DNA of 64,000 nt from Prostheceraeus crozeri (taxonomy: Eukaryota; Platyhelminthes; Polycladida; Euryleptidae): positions 124,001 to 188,000 of the forward strand of contig CAJQUW010014353.1 of the NCBI GenBank assembly GCA_907163375.1. The letters are read 5' to 3'. The notes beneath the pieces are model-generated. The model worked only from the letters and a program-made list of their open reading frames with translations. It did no database searches and was not told the origin of the DNA. The position numbers and the translations under genes were made by a program. The stretch's first letter is position 1, and each line of letters starts with the position of its first letter. Below, in pieces: positions 12,851 to 21,531 of the stretch.

Positions 12851-12928
12851 TACATTCTTTGCTTGTAAATAATTACATATATCAGTAATATGAGTGCCCC
12901 TAAGGTCATTTCGTTTGATGGTCCACAG

Positions 12929-13153
12929 GACAGAGTCGAATATTTCACGTGGAGGCTGTGAATCTCGGGCAGCTGACGCATCTCAAGTTCGGCCATGCGT
13001 CACGTGGACCTGGAGCTGGCCTCTTCCTCGAACGAATTACAATTCGGGATCTAACTGGTCAGACAGGATACCTAGAATATGTCTTCCCTTGTGGAAAATG
13101 GCTCGATTCTGCCGTTTCCGGTGCTTCCTTGAATCAGGAATTATTGCTGCGTG
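12929..13153 (+). CDS. LOXHD1-like: LOXHD1-like multi-PLAT protein, exon D
   Basis: A 225-nt exon, phase 1-1, with acceptor TTTGATGGTCCACAG and donor GTAAGT. It is the second half of PLAT repeat 3. FHVEAVNLGQLTHLKFGH matches the family's pattern F-x-V-x-A-V-D-L-G-x-L-x-x-L-x-I-x-H, and LFLERITIRDLTG is the strand that normally reads W-F-L-D-R-V-x-I. YVFPCGKWLDSA is the classic F-P-C-x-x-W-L closing motif. This is the least diverged closing motif in the array and the best single piece of evidence for LOXHD1-type PLAT repeats. The joint G plus GA gives Gly. Confidence 0.92.
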
Positions 13154-14832
13154 GTAAGTAAATCATCTCACATCATTCAACCAGCTTGCATTTGTTGAAC
13201 TGTATTACAATTTCAAATATTCTCCTCTATGCTGTAAGATAAGTTCCTCTCAGACATCACAAGAGCTTTGATGTCATATTTCTATGTCAAAGTACCAAAT
13301 AGCAATGAAATGCTGATGCAAATTACATGAGAGAATACAATAAACACTTCGATTCATGACATGACCATGCTTTCAGTGAAATACGAAGCATAGATATTCA
13401 ATATTTAAGCGAGCAGGAAAAATTGACAATCTCATCTAAAAGTAAGGCAATGTATACTACTTTTAAAAAATGACAGTAGGGTCTCTCCATTGCAATAACT
13501 GACTAAGGAAGGCAAAAATCTACGCATGTGCAAGGCCTCCAGAGCGAGTCTGCTGCTAACGTTTCTCTCTGTACACTCTTCCATCTTACATTGTTCTCAT
13601 GCAATGTTTCACGATATTCAGACAGGTGTTGATGAAAAGACGAAGCGGACGAAGTTATATGTTCCCTAATTCCGGAGCGAATTGTTCGTGCTGTTTGACT
13701 GATGCATTTCTTGAGACAGAAGTGCGAATAAGTCCGTTTGCAATAAACTTTGTATATTAACCTCGTCGTGGTGTTTCAGCTCTTTCTCGTCCAGCAGTCT
13801 GCTTTACACATAGGAGTTTCTCTATTCTTTTTCCACCGCTTAGTAAGAGGCCTTTCTGTTGAATAATCATTTTCATCTTTTTTCACTTCACATTGATGTG
13901 CTACTTTCATCACTTTCTTTTTGTGTCGTTCACCGATAAATGGAAGCTTCATGAAAGTCAATGGTTCCTCACTGCTCTCTTCCGTGATAAATGGCTGAGG
14001 ATCACAGTCGAAAGGCTTCTGCAGAAAACTCAAATCAAATTACACCAAGTTGATGATTGTCTGCTGGAGAACAGCTTGAAGTTTGACTAATGACTGAAAT
14101 GCTTGTTAAGATGTTTCATTTAGTCTCTCATCTCACGCCTGCTATAGCCTCTTTTTATGAAAATGTCACAAGAAGCCTACTTTTCATTTTATACACAGTG
14201 ACTGCGTAGTGTTAATGGGAGCGAATACGTAAGTAAATCATGTAACTCACACGTGAAGACAAGATTTTGAGGAAAAGTGAAAAGCATGCAAGGAAAGTCA
14301 CAGGTTCATGGTGCACCAACGAGTGGACTAACATAAGAATGTCAGATCATCTTGTCGCAACCAGTTTTTGTCATGTTACAACTCATCATCATAAATTTTG
14401 CAAATGGCATCCATGATAAGTTAAACTATTAAGTACAATTATTCTTACAATGATAACCTAGAAGACAAAATGGTAATAAATCTATCAAACACACATACAC
14501 ACACAAAGTGATTACTTGTAAAGCTGTCATCTGTGGCTTTGTTGAAATTGTGGTGTTCAGAGATACGGCCATTACCATATGGCCTGCGGGCCGCACGCAT
14601 TACTCGACTTGCAGCGGCCTGCGAGCCAGCCTGGCCCGCGTGCAGCTCTGGTTGTAAAGCATGTATGAAAAGATACTACTTCTTTTGTTTGGGATGTTGA
14701 CCTCACCATTGATTTCGCTTAAATATTCTTTCTTCATCGGAAGAACGCCTCGATAAATGGTAATGAAATAAGTAAATCAGGATATAAGTCTTTGTAGCTG
14801 TCACGATTACCAGTCAGACTTGCCTATTTCAG
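13154..14832 (+). other. intron D-E
   Basis: A 1.7-kb intron. It has an 85-codon open stretch on the minus strand at 13776-14033 with no recognised family, a short CA-rich tract near 14490, and a GC-rich island at 14577-14651 that resembles a hAT terminus. No extra exon is seen. Confidence 0.6.
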
Positions 14833-15137
14833 ATGTTTTGGATCACGAGAAAGAAACGCAGCGAGATCCAACTACCTCCAAATTCCTAAGTGATCAACTG
14901 AGTCTGACAATTAAGACAAGTAAAGAAAGTGATCCGCTATTCCACGGCCCCGCATACTTTACGGGATTCTGTCGAGGCGGAACTACGGAACGACAGATGC
15001 TGCTCAAGTCACATTCCTCAGACTATCAGCCTGGACAGGCTGTCACTTACGAAGTTGAGACAGATGGAATGGGAGAAATGACCAAATTTCATCTGGATAT
15101 TACCGATGAGGAGGATGAGTCATGGATTTGTCAATCG
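14833..15137 (+). CDS. LOXHD1-like: LOXHD1-like multi-PLAT protein, exon E
   Basis: A 305-nt exon with acceptor TTGCCTATTTCAG (entry phase 1, G plus AT gives Asp) and donor GTAAGT (exit phase 0). It encodes the first part of repeat 4: DQLSLTIKTSKESD, AYFTGFCRGGTTERQMLL, VTYEVETDGMGEMTKFHLDITDEED and SWICQS. The residue order (strand, G-turn, E/R tail, V-T-Y-E-V-E, acidic turn, W) follows the PLAT plan, but the glycine turn is changed to CRGG and the central strand is acidic, so the repeat is divergent. The exit phase 0 matches the entry of exon F. Confidence 0.85.
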
Positions 15138-16650
15138 GTAAGTATGAGTATGATCGTCGTTCATTTGGTGTGTTTCTTCGTTCACCCAGTTTCTCGTTCA
15201 TTTTGAATTTGTGTTTAGCAGTTCAGTTCATCAGTCAGTTCACTAAAAAAGTTCTCTTCGCTCAGTTCGTTCACTCTGCGAAGCGGCATCTATATGGCAC
15301 GTCGGAGGAGACCTTTGAGAGGCGGAGGCGGTCTTCGCCTCTCCACAGTCCTATATATAGTCGGTTTTCCACAGTCATATATGGATGTGTGGGCGAGTCG
15401 GCCTTTTTTATGTTTGAGACGAGTGCGGAGATGGTTTTGGGAAAATAACCATCCTTGGTTGATCGTAAAATGCTTGTCGAATTGTATGCGAATAAGTGAT
15501 TACTTTTCTCGACATATTAAGAGTGAAGAAGCCATTTCTTCGTATTATGTATATAAATGTTGTTTTGATGGTAAGCTGAACTTTCTGACTGATTAGCTTT
15601 TATTATTGTCCATCCAAATATGGTGATTATTCGGCTTTAACAGTAATGATTGCTACATGACTCGAGTTGCTTGTTAGCAGTTACGAAACATATTCATTCT
15701 TAAGATAAACTCTGCATACTCCGCATCCAATTACTTTGAATAAATAAGGCTCTATCAAAGACATTAAGTCAACAGCAGACGCCCATGATATCATGAGGAT
15801 TCTGCATTCAGAATGATTCTTCCTCAGAAATATTGTGGGGCTTTATTTGACGAGTCATGCGTGAGACCGTCAGCATGCATATGTATGAATCATGTGGAAT
15901 ATTCTGAGGATGGTATGGAAAAAACTGTCGTAGCGCTATATCTTTGTTTTATGATTCGCGATCTTCACAAAACATCGCAATGATAGACGATCCGTGCGCA
16001 TCAGTCATGAAAATGGGATGCAATTATTAGCCATATTTTACACAAGCAACACTGTGTATGACACATGTATTGACATCACAAATAGCAATCTTCATTGCAA
16101 TGCACGTTTGACGAAAAATAGTAGAAAATACACATACTGAAAATGGCATTCAGTAACCAACACAAAGAAGCATACTACAAGAAAAGTTAAAGGCTTATAC
16201 AAGTAAGCCAGATAATTCAAAACATCTCAATGCCACAGTTATTCAAAAATCGCAGGAAACTCTAGAACATATATAGAAAAACTATACTATTATCTGCGAC
16301 ATCTGGAGACTTGTGAGTAGACTTGGTAGTCCTAAACCATCTGAAACCATTAATCATAACAATGTGCATGCATATTATAATCTTTGGAGAGAATAACTGA
16401 CAATAAAACTGACAATAACTGTTGTTAAAAATAACTGATTACATTGAACAAGTACACTTTGCCTGCTATCTGAGTTTTATGGGATGATTAACAGTCAATA
16501 GAATAAATTATTCGGTATTTACTCTCTCATACTATTTTATATTGCGACAACCTTTTGAAAAATTTGTGATATGTTGTAAATAGTTCTAAGTTCTGCAATT
16601 TTTGCCTTTCTGAATGATCAGAGATGAAACATGAAATCCTATTTCTACAG
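15138..16650 (+). other. intron E-F
   Basis: A 1.5-kb intron. A GA/CT-rich stretch at 15290-15360 carries overlapping open frames without family likeness. I see no repeat copy that recurs in the window and no splice-flanked exon. Confidence 0.6.
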
Positions 16651-17047
16651 GTCAGCCTCAGTGATCCGGAAACCGGTGCCGTTTTCCATCATTTTAGTCC
16701 CTCACATTTCTGTGAAGGTACCCATTTACACGAGTATTCTTTGGCGGGTCAGATTCCTGTCCGATATCAGGTCATTTTCTCACCAACTCCTCCTCCTCAG
16801 ACTACTTCAGCGCATCGTCGCCGAATGTGTTTGATAGGTCAAGGTGGTCTAGATAGTGGCTGGAGGCCTTTGTTGGGCGGCAGCCATGATATTGAATTGG
16901 AGACTGGGGACTTAATGCTTGTGGAGAAAGTAGCATTCATGACAGACGCTGAGAACGATCCATGGAAATTGAAGAAAGTGACAGTGAAAGCTGGCTTAAT
17001 GGCTCTTCATCAATCAGTGTTCGAAAATGTGGATGCAAAGCCCCTCG
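16651..17047 (+). CDS. LOXHD1-like: LOXHD1-like multi-PLAT protein, exon F
   Basis: A 397-nt exon, entry phase 0 (acceptor CCTATTTCTACAG), exit phase 1 (donor GTAAGT). It ends repeat 4 with VSLSDPETGAVFHHFSP. It then carries most of repeat 5: VRYQVIFSPTPPPQTTSAH, MCLIGQGGLDSGWRPLL, IELETGDLMLVEKVAFMTD, WKLKKVTVKAG and FENVDAKPL. The turn GQGGLDSGWRPLL stands in for the family's GENGDTGERKL. A proline run (PTPPPQTT) in the loop between the first strands is unusual for a PLAT repeat. Confidence 0.87.
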
Positions 17048-18384
17048 GTAAGTTCTCAGTGATATCAGAGCTAGAAGGGCCAATCTGAATGCATGTTGAT
17101 AAAGCATAATGTGCCTGACAAAGGGGCAAACGTCTACCTCGATTTTTGTTGCTGGTCATCAATTATACCGCAGACGTCGCATACAGTCTGCAAGATTTGA
17201 ATATTATATAAAAACTACTTATTAAATATTTCAGTAGCTCACAATTTTTGTATTTTTTCAATCTTTTCTTCTATATTTCTTTAAATGCTAGAAGTGAGTC
17301 TTATTGTGCCTGCTTTGATCCGAGATTTACAAAGAAATGCATTCCCTCTCATTTTGGATGCTGAATCGTACTGAATTTATGGCATTGAGGAAGCGCTGAA
17401 TCGTTGGACAAATCTAACCGAGTTACCGCAGTCTCCAAAACTCAGTTAGATTTTCACAAAACTCGGTTCCAGTAAAACGCAGTATGCCGAGTCCTATGAA
17501 TTAAAAGCTCAGCTACGTATCTTATTTCATGATCATGAAATTTGAAGCTCGATTAAACTCGGTGCTCAGTTAACTCAGTAAAATTACAGCTCAGTTGGCA
17601 ACACTGATGTGAAGTGGAGCGGGTATTCAAAAGCTGTTAGCAATATGTTACATCACTAGGAAGAGGAATTTTATATCACTTGACAGTATATACCTGACAT
17701 GAAGTTAGAATAATAAAAAATGCTTATTTGCATTTCGGTATAGCCTTAAGTATACATGTACGAGTAGAGAGTAACTCGCAAGAGTTACTTGTAGGTAGTT
17801 GAAGGACATGCAGCTAGCAGCCTATATGCTGTTACACTTTCCGAACAAAACTAAGCCTAAAATAGCCGATATTAATCACCAAGAAACCTGATGAATCTCA
17901 AGCTTCTTATACATGTATTATCACATCTTCAAAATTCATGGAAATCGTCTTGCCAAATTTGACACACTTATGCACTATTAAGACATGTATTTACGTTAGA
18001 AAATCTTTTTTCCGAAAGAGTATATGGGAATATTATTACCTAGGAATTTAGTCATTATCTAATGGCGGAAATTTAGAAATTAATGGCTCTATTTTCTGAA
18101 TTGGATGAACTTGCCGCAACAAAATTTCCTTCTTAATCATTTCATATCACAACACAGTTCACCTGTTGAATGTGTTTGCTTGAATATCCTGCTCAATTTT
18201 TTCCCTCTTGATTTTGTTAAATTACTGGATAGCAGCATACTTAACATTCACAACTCCACACATGATCGAATATATTACTGTACAGGAAGTGTATTTCGTT
18301 GCAAACATGAACTCAGCTTTCTGTTTGCTTTTTAACGTCCATTATGTGCACCTTCCTCCGTTCTGAACTAATACCTGATTTCAG

Positions 18385-18516
18385 GAACAATATCTGATCG
18401 CAAACTGGTGGTTGGAGAAAGGGATTGCAATCTCAGAGACTTTTCCACATCCCAGGATTTCGAAACAAATCACTCTATAGTACATTTAGAAGAAGAAAAT
18501 TGCTTTCTAATGGTCC
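18385..18516 (+). CDS. LOXHD1-like: tentative small exon of the LOXHD1-like gene
   Basis: After a good acceptor (ATACCTGATTTCAG), the frame that continues exon F reads GTISDRKLVVGERDC and stays open for about 49 codons. Joined to exon F it gives VFENVDAKPLG-TISDRKLVV, which resembles the end of repeat 2 (IFNVDKFLGRADDAVTAVEL). A donor at 18517 (GTGACA) would preserve phase 1, but it is weak, and the next donor at 18532 is weaker. The frame also works if exon F joins exon H directly, so this may be an alternative or false exon. Confidence 0.4.
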
Positions 18517-19629
18517 GTGACAAATTAACGTGTGTTATTTGAGTTTTGTGAGTCGATGATTCTTACAATTGGCCCACATAACATTTAGCCTACATCTAGC
18601 ATTTACAACACATTTGCTGCCATTTTCTCTTCATTTTATGGTTATCTGAGAATGTTGAATATCATTTCCTGCAATAAATGAAAAACTGAGCTTACTCTTC
18701 GAAGCAGTGTAGACGGACTTCCACAGTAAAGCATTAATACGTATATATACTTCTTCCAAAGTCTGTGAATCAACATCAGGATTTAACAAAGAGATATGCC
18801 TATTGTTAAGTCCGTCCACTATCTACAACATGAAAAGTAAAAAATATGGTTGAGCAGAAGGAGACATCTAGTTAGGTGATCCCTCTCGAAAATATGAAAG
18901 CAGAAGAGGTAAGTTCTCCCAATAATTGGTTACAGCTCCAACATGCGAACGGCTTCACATAGGCTATAGCCCGACACGAATTGCAACAAGGACTTCATTT
19001 ATTGCTCCTTTCCCCTTATTATTGATATTCTGTCGGAATGAATCAAAGTAGAAAAAAATGTTAGGTTAAGAAGAAAAGTTCCTGTATTTCCTGCTATTTT
19101 TGGAAATTTTTCTTCGTCCTGTGCCTTTGATTGTGATATATCTAAGTCTAGGCCATGTAAGGAATATCTTATTAGGGATATATCTAGGAATATGTGGTCA
19201 GACGTACAAGTAAACTGACTCAACCGTAATAGCAGTAGTTAGTAATTCAAGAAAAACATCGAGAAGTGTTCGAAAATCTGTTCAGCTTTTAACTCAGATA
19301 ACATCAAAACATCTACATGTATTAATTACTGCTAAAATGACAACTAATTATTCCGGCATCTCGGGATTACAACCCTAGTTGGAGAGAAAAGAAATCACTT
19401 TATCCAAAATTATTTTCAATAATAGGAAATAATCGTGGCAGAAGATAACTTAAACGTCGGTAAAGTAAAAACATTAATGATGCAAAGTGTATAGAGATCC
19501 AATACAAACTCGGGAGCATCCGGGGAAGCCGACAGGAACAGCAAGCGTAATTTTAAAGTTGCAAGACGCAACATGGAATGTAGCGATTCGCGGGTTGAGC
19601 ATTTTTCGGAAGCCGCTTGTTCGGTGACC

Positions 19630-19690
19630 GGTAATAACTAAATATTTCCCATGCAGCAAGTTAGAGTAGTTTTTATTCAACTTACAATAG
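19630..19690 (+). pseudogene. duplicated 3' end of exon H with its donor region
   Basis: The run TAACTAAATATTTCCCATGC, followed by AGCA, GTTAG and a T-rich stretch ending in TTCAACTTA, is shared with 21506-21560, across the exon H/intron boundary. Only about 60 bp correspond; the bases before it show no likeness to exon H. It is a relic, not a usable exon. Confidence 0.75.
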
Positions 19691-19699
19691 CAGCCGCAT

Positions 19700-20085
19700 A
19701 TTTATTTATTTATCTTCTTATGGGTCCCCCCAACACTAGTTGATCACATCTGGTCCTTCGTCCTGTTGAAAATCCTTCTCCATTCCACTCTGTCCTGCGC
19801 GATCTTCCACTCGGCGATTCTTTCACTTCATCGGCTACACAGTCCTTCCATCGCATCCTTGGGCGCCCGCGTTGTCTCCTACCTTCCACTTGCATTGCCT
19901 CAGCCTTCTTCGGTAGTGTCTCTTCCTCCATTCTCTGCACGTGACCTTCCCATCTTAGTCGATTGTCTTTGATCATACTTGTTATCGTCTTCTGCAGTCC
20001 AACTTCCCGTCTCAAATCAATCATATTTATCATTTCGATCCTCCGAACATCGCATATTCTCCTTATCCAATTATATCTAAAGAGA
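19700..20085 (-). mobile_element. LINE ORF2 C-terminal fragment with 3' tail
   Basis: The minus strand reads RYNWIRRICDVRRIEM, then RLRWEGHVQRMEEETLPKKA, then RRQRGRPRMRWKDCV. This is the well-known end of ORF2 in RTE/CR1-type LINEs (R-x-R-W-x-G-H-V-x-R-M, then the R-G-R-P-x-x-R-W-x-D block). A TATTTATTTATT tail at 19700 marks the 3' end. The frame beyond RWKDCV is disturbed. The SINE-2 copy abuts it at about 20085. Confidence 0.85.
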
Positions 20086-20243
20086 ATGATAACTATTAAG
20101 TCACTAAAAGACACCAACACCCTTGATTCCCCGCCGCACTCGCCTGACCTAGGAATCGAACCGAAGTCCGCCGTGGAGACGAGCTTGCACCTTCTTCACT
20201 AGGCCACGCTGACGGTACAAAAGGAATGCGAGTGAAGGCAGAA
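20085..20243 (-). repeat. tRNA-derived SINE, family 2, reverse copy
   Basis: The reverse complement has an A box (GCGTGGCCTAGTGAAG) and a perfect B box (GGTTCGATTCC), then CAGGCGAGTGCGGCGGGGAA and a tail ending in CTCTTTAGATA. A 5' leader (CTTCTGCCTTCACTCGC) precedes the tRNA-like head. Confidence 0.82.
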
Positions 20244-20246
20244 GGT

Positions 20247-20340
20247 CGGGCGAGTGCGGTCGGGGAATCAAGGGTGTTGGTGTCTTGTAGTGACTGAATA
20301 GCTGTCATCCTCTTTAGATATTCAATGAACTACGACAGAT
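20247..20340 (+). repeat. SINE family 2, 3' half, forward
   Basis: It begins at CGGGCGAGTGCGG and carries the same tail (GGGAATCAAGGGTGTTGGTG, then CTCTTTAGATATTCAATG). It lies head-on against the reverse copy, making an inverted pair with arms of about 80 bp. Confidence 0.8.
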
Positions 20341-20466
20341 CTCTGTTGTCAATCAACTCTGTGACGTTGTCGAATGACATGCTGATATGCTGTCTCGCAA
20401 CAATATGAGCGCTGGTAGCGTTTTGTCAATAATAATAGGACAATATGCTGTCGATATCACTTAGAG

Positions 20467-20650
20467 ATGACTTCTGCCTTCACTCGCATTCCTTTTAAAC
20501 AGTCACTGTACCCTAGTGAAGAATGTGCGAGCGCGTCTCCACCGCGGACATCGGTTCGATTCGTGAGTCAGGCGAGTGCGGTCGGGGAATCAAGGGTGTT
20601 GGTGTCTTGTGTTGACTTAATAGCTGTCACTCTCTTTAGATATTCAATGA
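20467..20650 (+). repeat. SINE family 2, forward copy
   Basis: Leader CTTCTGCCTTCACTCGCATT, A box region CTAGTGAAGAATGTG, B box GGTTCGATTC, tail ending CTCTTTAGATATTCAATGAC. A near-complete copy about 230 bp downstream of the inverted pair. Confidence 0.82.
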
Positions 20651-20831
20651 CCTACGACAGACCTTCATTGTCAATTAAAAGAAAACTTAGTCAAAATGAG
20701 AGTCTTTGATGCTCATAATGGTAACTTATGTTGATTAGCTAACATTATGCTGAGTAAGATTTGCTGTGTAGGAAAGTATTTTGACTAATGTTTCCTGGTA
20801 CTAAGAAATGATTCCTGAATTTGATTTTCAG

Positions 20832-21531
20832 AGAAATCAACTGTTTTAACTCTAACTAGCACATCAACTGATATGGTGCCCTCAAAGATTGCGTCTGGTC
20901 GACGTTGGAAAATTGTCATTTACACCGACCTTAGATCTGAATTCGCCCCTGTTGAAATCGTCCTCGTTGGAACTAAAAGTCAAAGTGTACCTCGTACACT
21001 CATGCCAGTTGCATCCACATCGGTTCATGAATTCTCTCTAGACAGTGGAGAGATAGGAGCCCTTACCAAAGTTACTCTGAGCCTTCCTAACGAGACAGAA
21101 TATGATCCTTGGTATCTCCGAAAGTTACACCTGGAGGAAACTTTGTCCGGTCTCTCATTCTTATTCCCCGCTAATCGTCTTTTGAAACCCGATCAACCTT
21201 TGGAGCTGGCTGCCGCATGGCCTGATACTCCAGCGCCGCAACTGGTTTCCTTTATGTTGTCAGTCAGTCAGGGAATGTGGAAGGGCTCGTCAGATTTGAA
21301 TTTGGAATGTAGATTGATTGGTTCTGTTGGAGAGAGTCCATGGCGACGTCTGACGAGAAATGGTGAAGAACTGGCCGAAAGCTTTGAGATAATCTGTCTG
21401 GATATCGGAGAATTGAAAGCTGTTGAGATTGGTCACGGAAGACACGGATGGGGACAAGGATTGTATGTCGAAAGTGTCATCGTGACGTATTATGAAGATG
21501 GAGTTATAACTAAATATTTCCCATGCAGCAG
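20832..21531 (+). CDS. LOXHD1-like: LOXHD1-like multi-PLAT protein, exon H (largest)
   Basis: A 700-nt exon, with acceptor TTTGATTTTCAG and donor GTTAGT; entry phase 1, exit phase 2. It holds a whole repeat and most of another. Repeat 6: WKIVIYTDLRSEF, VEIVLVGTKSQS, HEFSLDSGEIGALTKVTLSL, PWYLRKLHLEE, LSFLFPANRLL. Repeat 7: QLVSFMLSVSQG, SSDLNLECRLIGSVGESPWR, ESFEIICLDIGELKAVEIGH, GLYVESVIVTYYED, KYFPCSR. The D-I-G-E-L-K-A-V-E-I-G-H segment is a textbook PLAT strand pair. Repeat 6 has lost the glycine-rich turn after its second strand. The reading frame is unbroken over 233 codons, the best coding evidence in the window. Confidence 0.93.

Larger units (their letters stand above)
7033..12928 (+). 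other. intron C-D, 5.9 kb, with SINEs and a LINE 3' end
   Basis: The longest intron seen in the gene. It holds SINE-1 copies at 7321-7515 (+) and 11796-11873 (-), and a LINE fragment at 12636-12850 (-). Between 7520 and 11790 I find no exon, no tRNA box pair and no transposase likeness. Open stretches of 60-98 codons there (for example 8727-8969 and 9050-9346) look like chance. Confidence 0.65.
17048..20831 (+). other. intron F-H with SINE-2 cluster, LINE end, tentative exon
   Basis: A 3.8-kb interval. It holds a tentative exon at 18385-18516 and a 60-bp copy of the exon H end at 19630-19690. A LINE fragment lies at 19700-20085 (-), and three SINE-2 copies lie at 20085-20650. At 17400-17607, repeated ACTCGG/CTCAGTT words end in GGCAACACTG, which looks like a decayed hAT terminus. 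The remainder shows nothing. Confidence 0.6.

Noticed and set aside
13776-14033. 85-codon minus-strand frame (KLPFIGERHKKKVMK)
   Set aside because: Open and of fair composition, but unrecognised, without start context or splice sites; kept only as a remark in the intron entry.
15122-15596. Two overlapping plus-strand frames after exon E
   Set aside because: They begin inside exon E or its intron and read through the strong GTAAGT donor; composition is Arg/Ser-rich from a GA-rich tract.
17400-17607. Words CTCAGTT and ACTCGG with terminal GGCAACACTG, like a hAT end
   Set aside because: No opposite end and no 8-bp flank repeat found; too weak to call an element.
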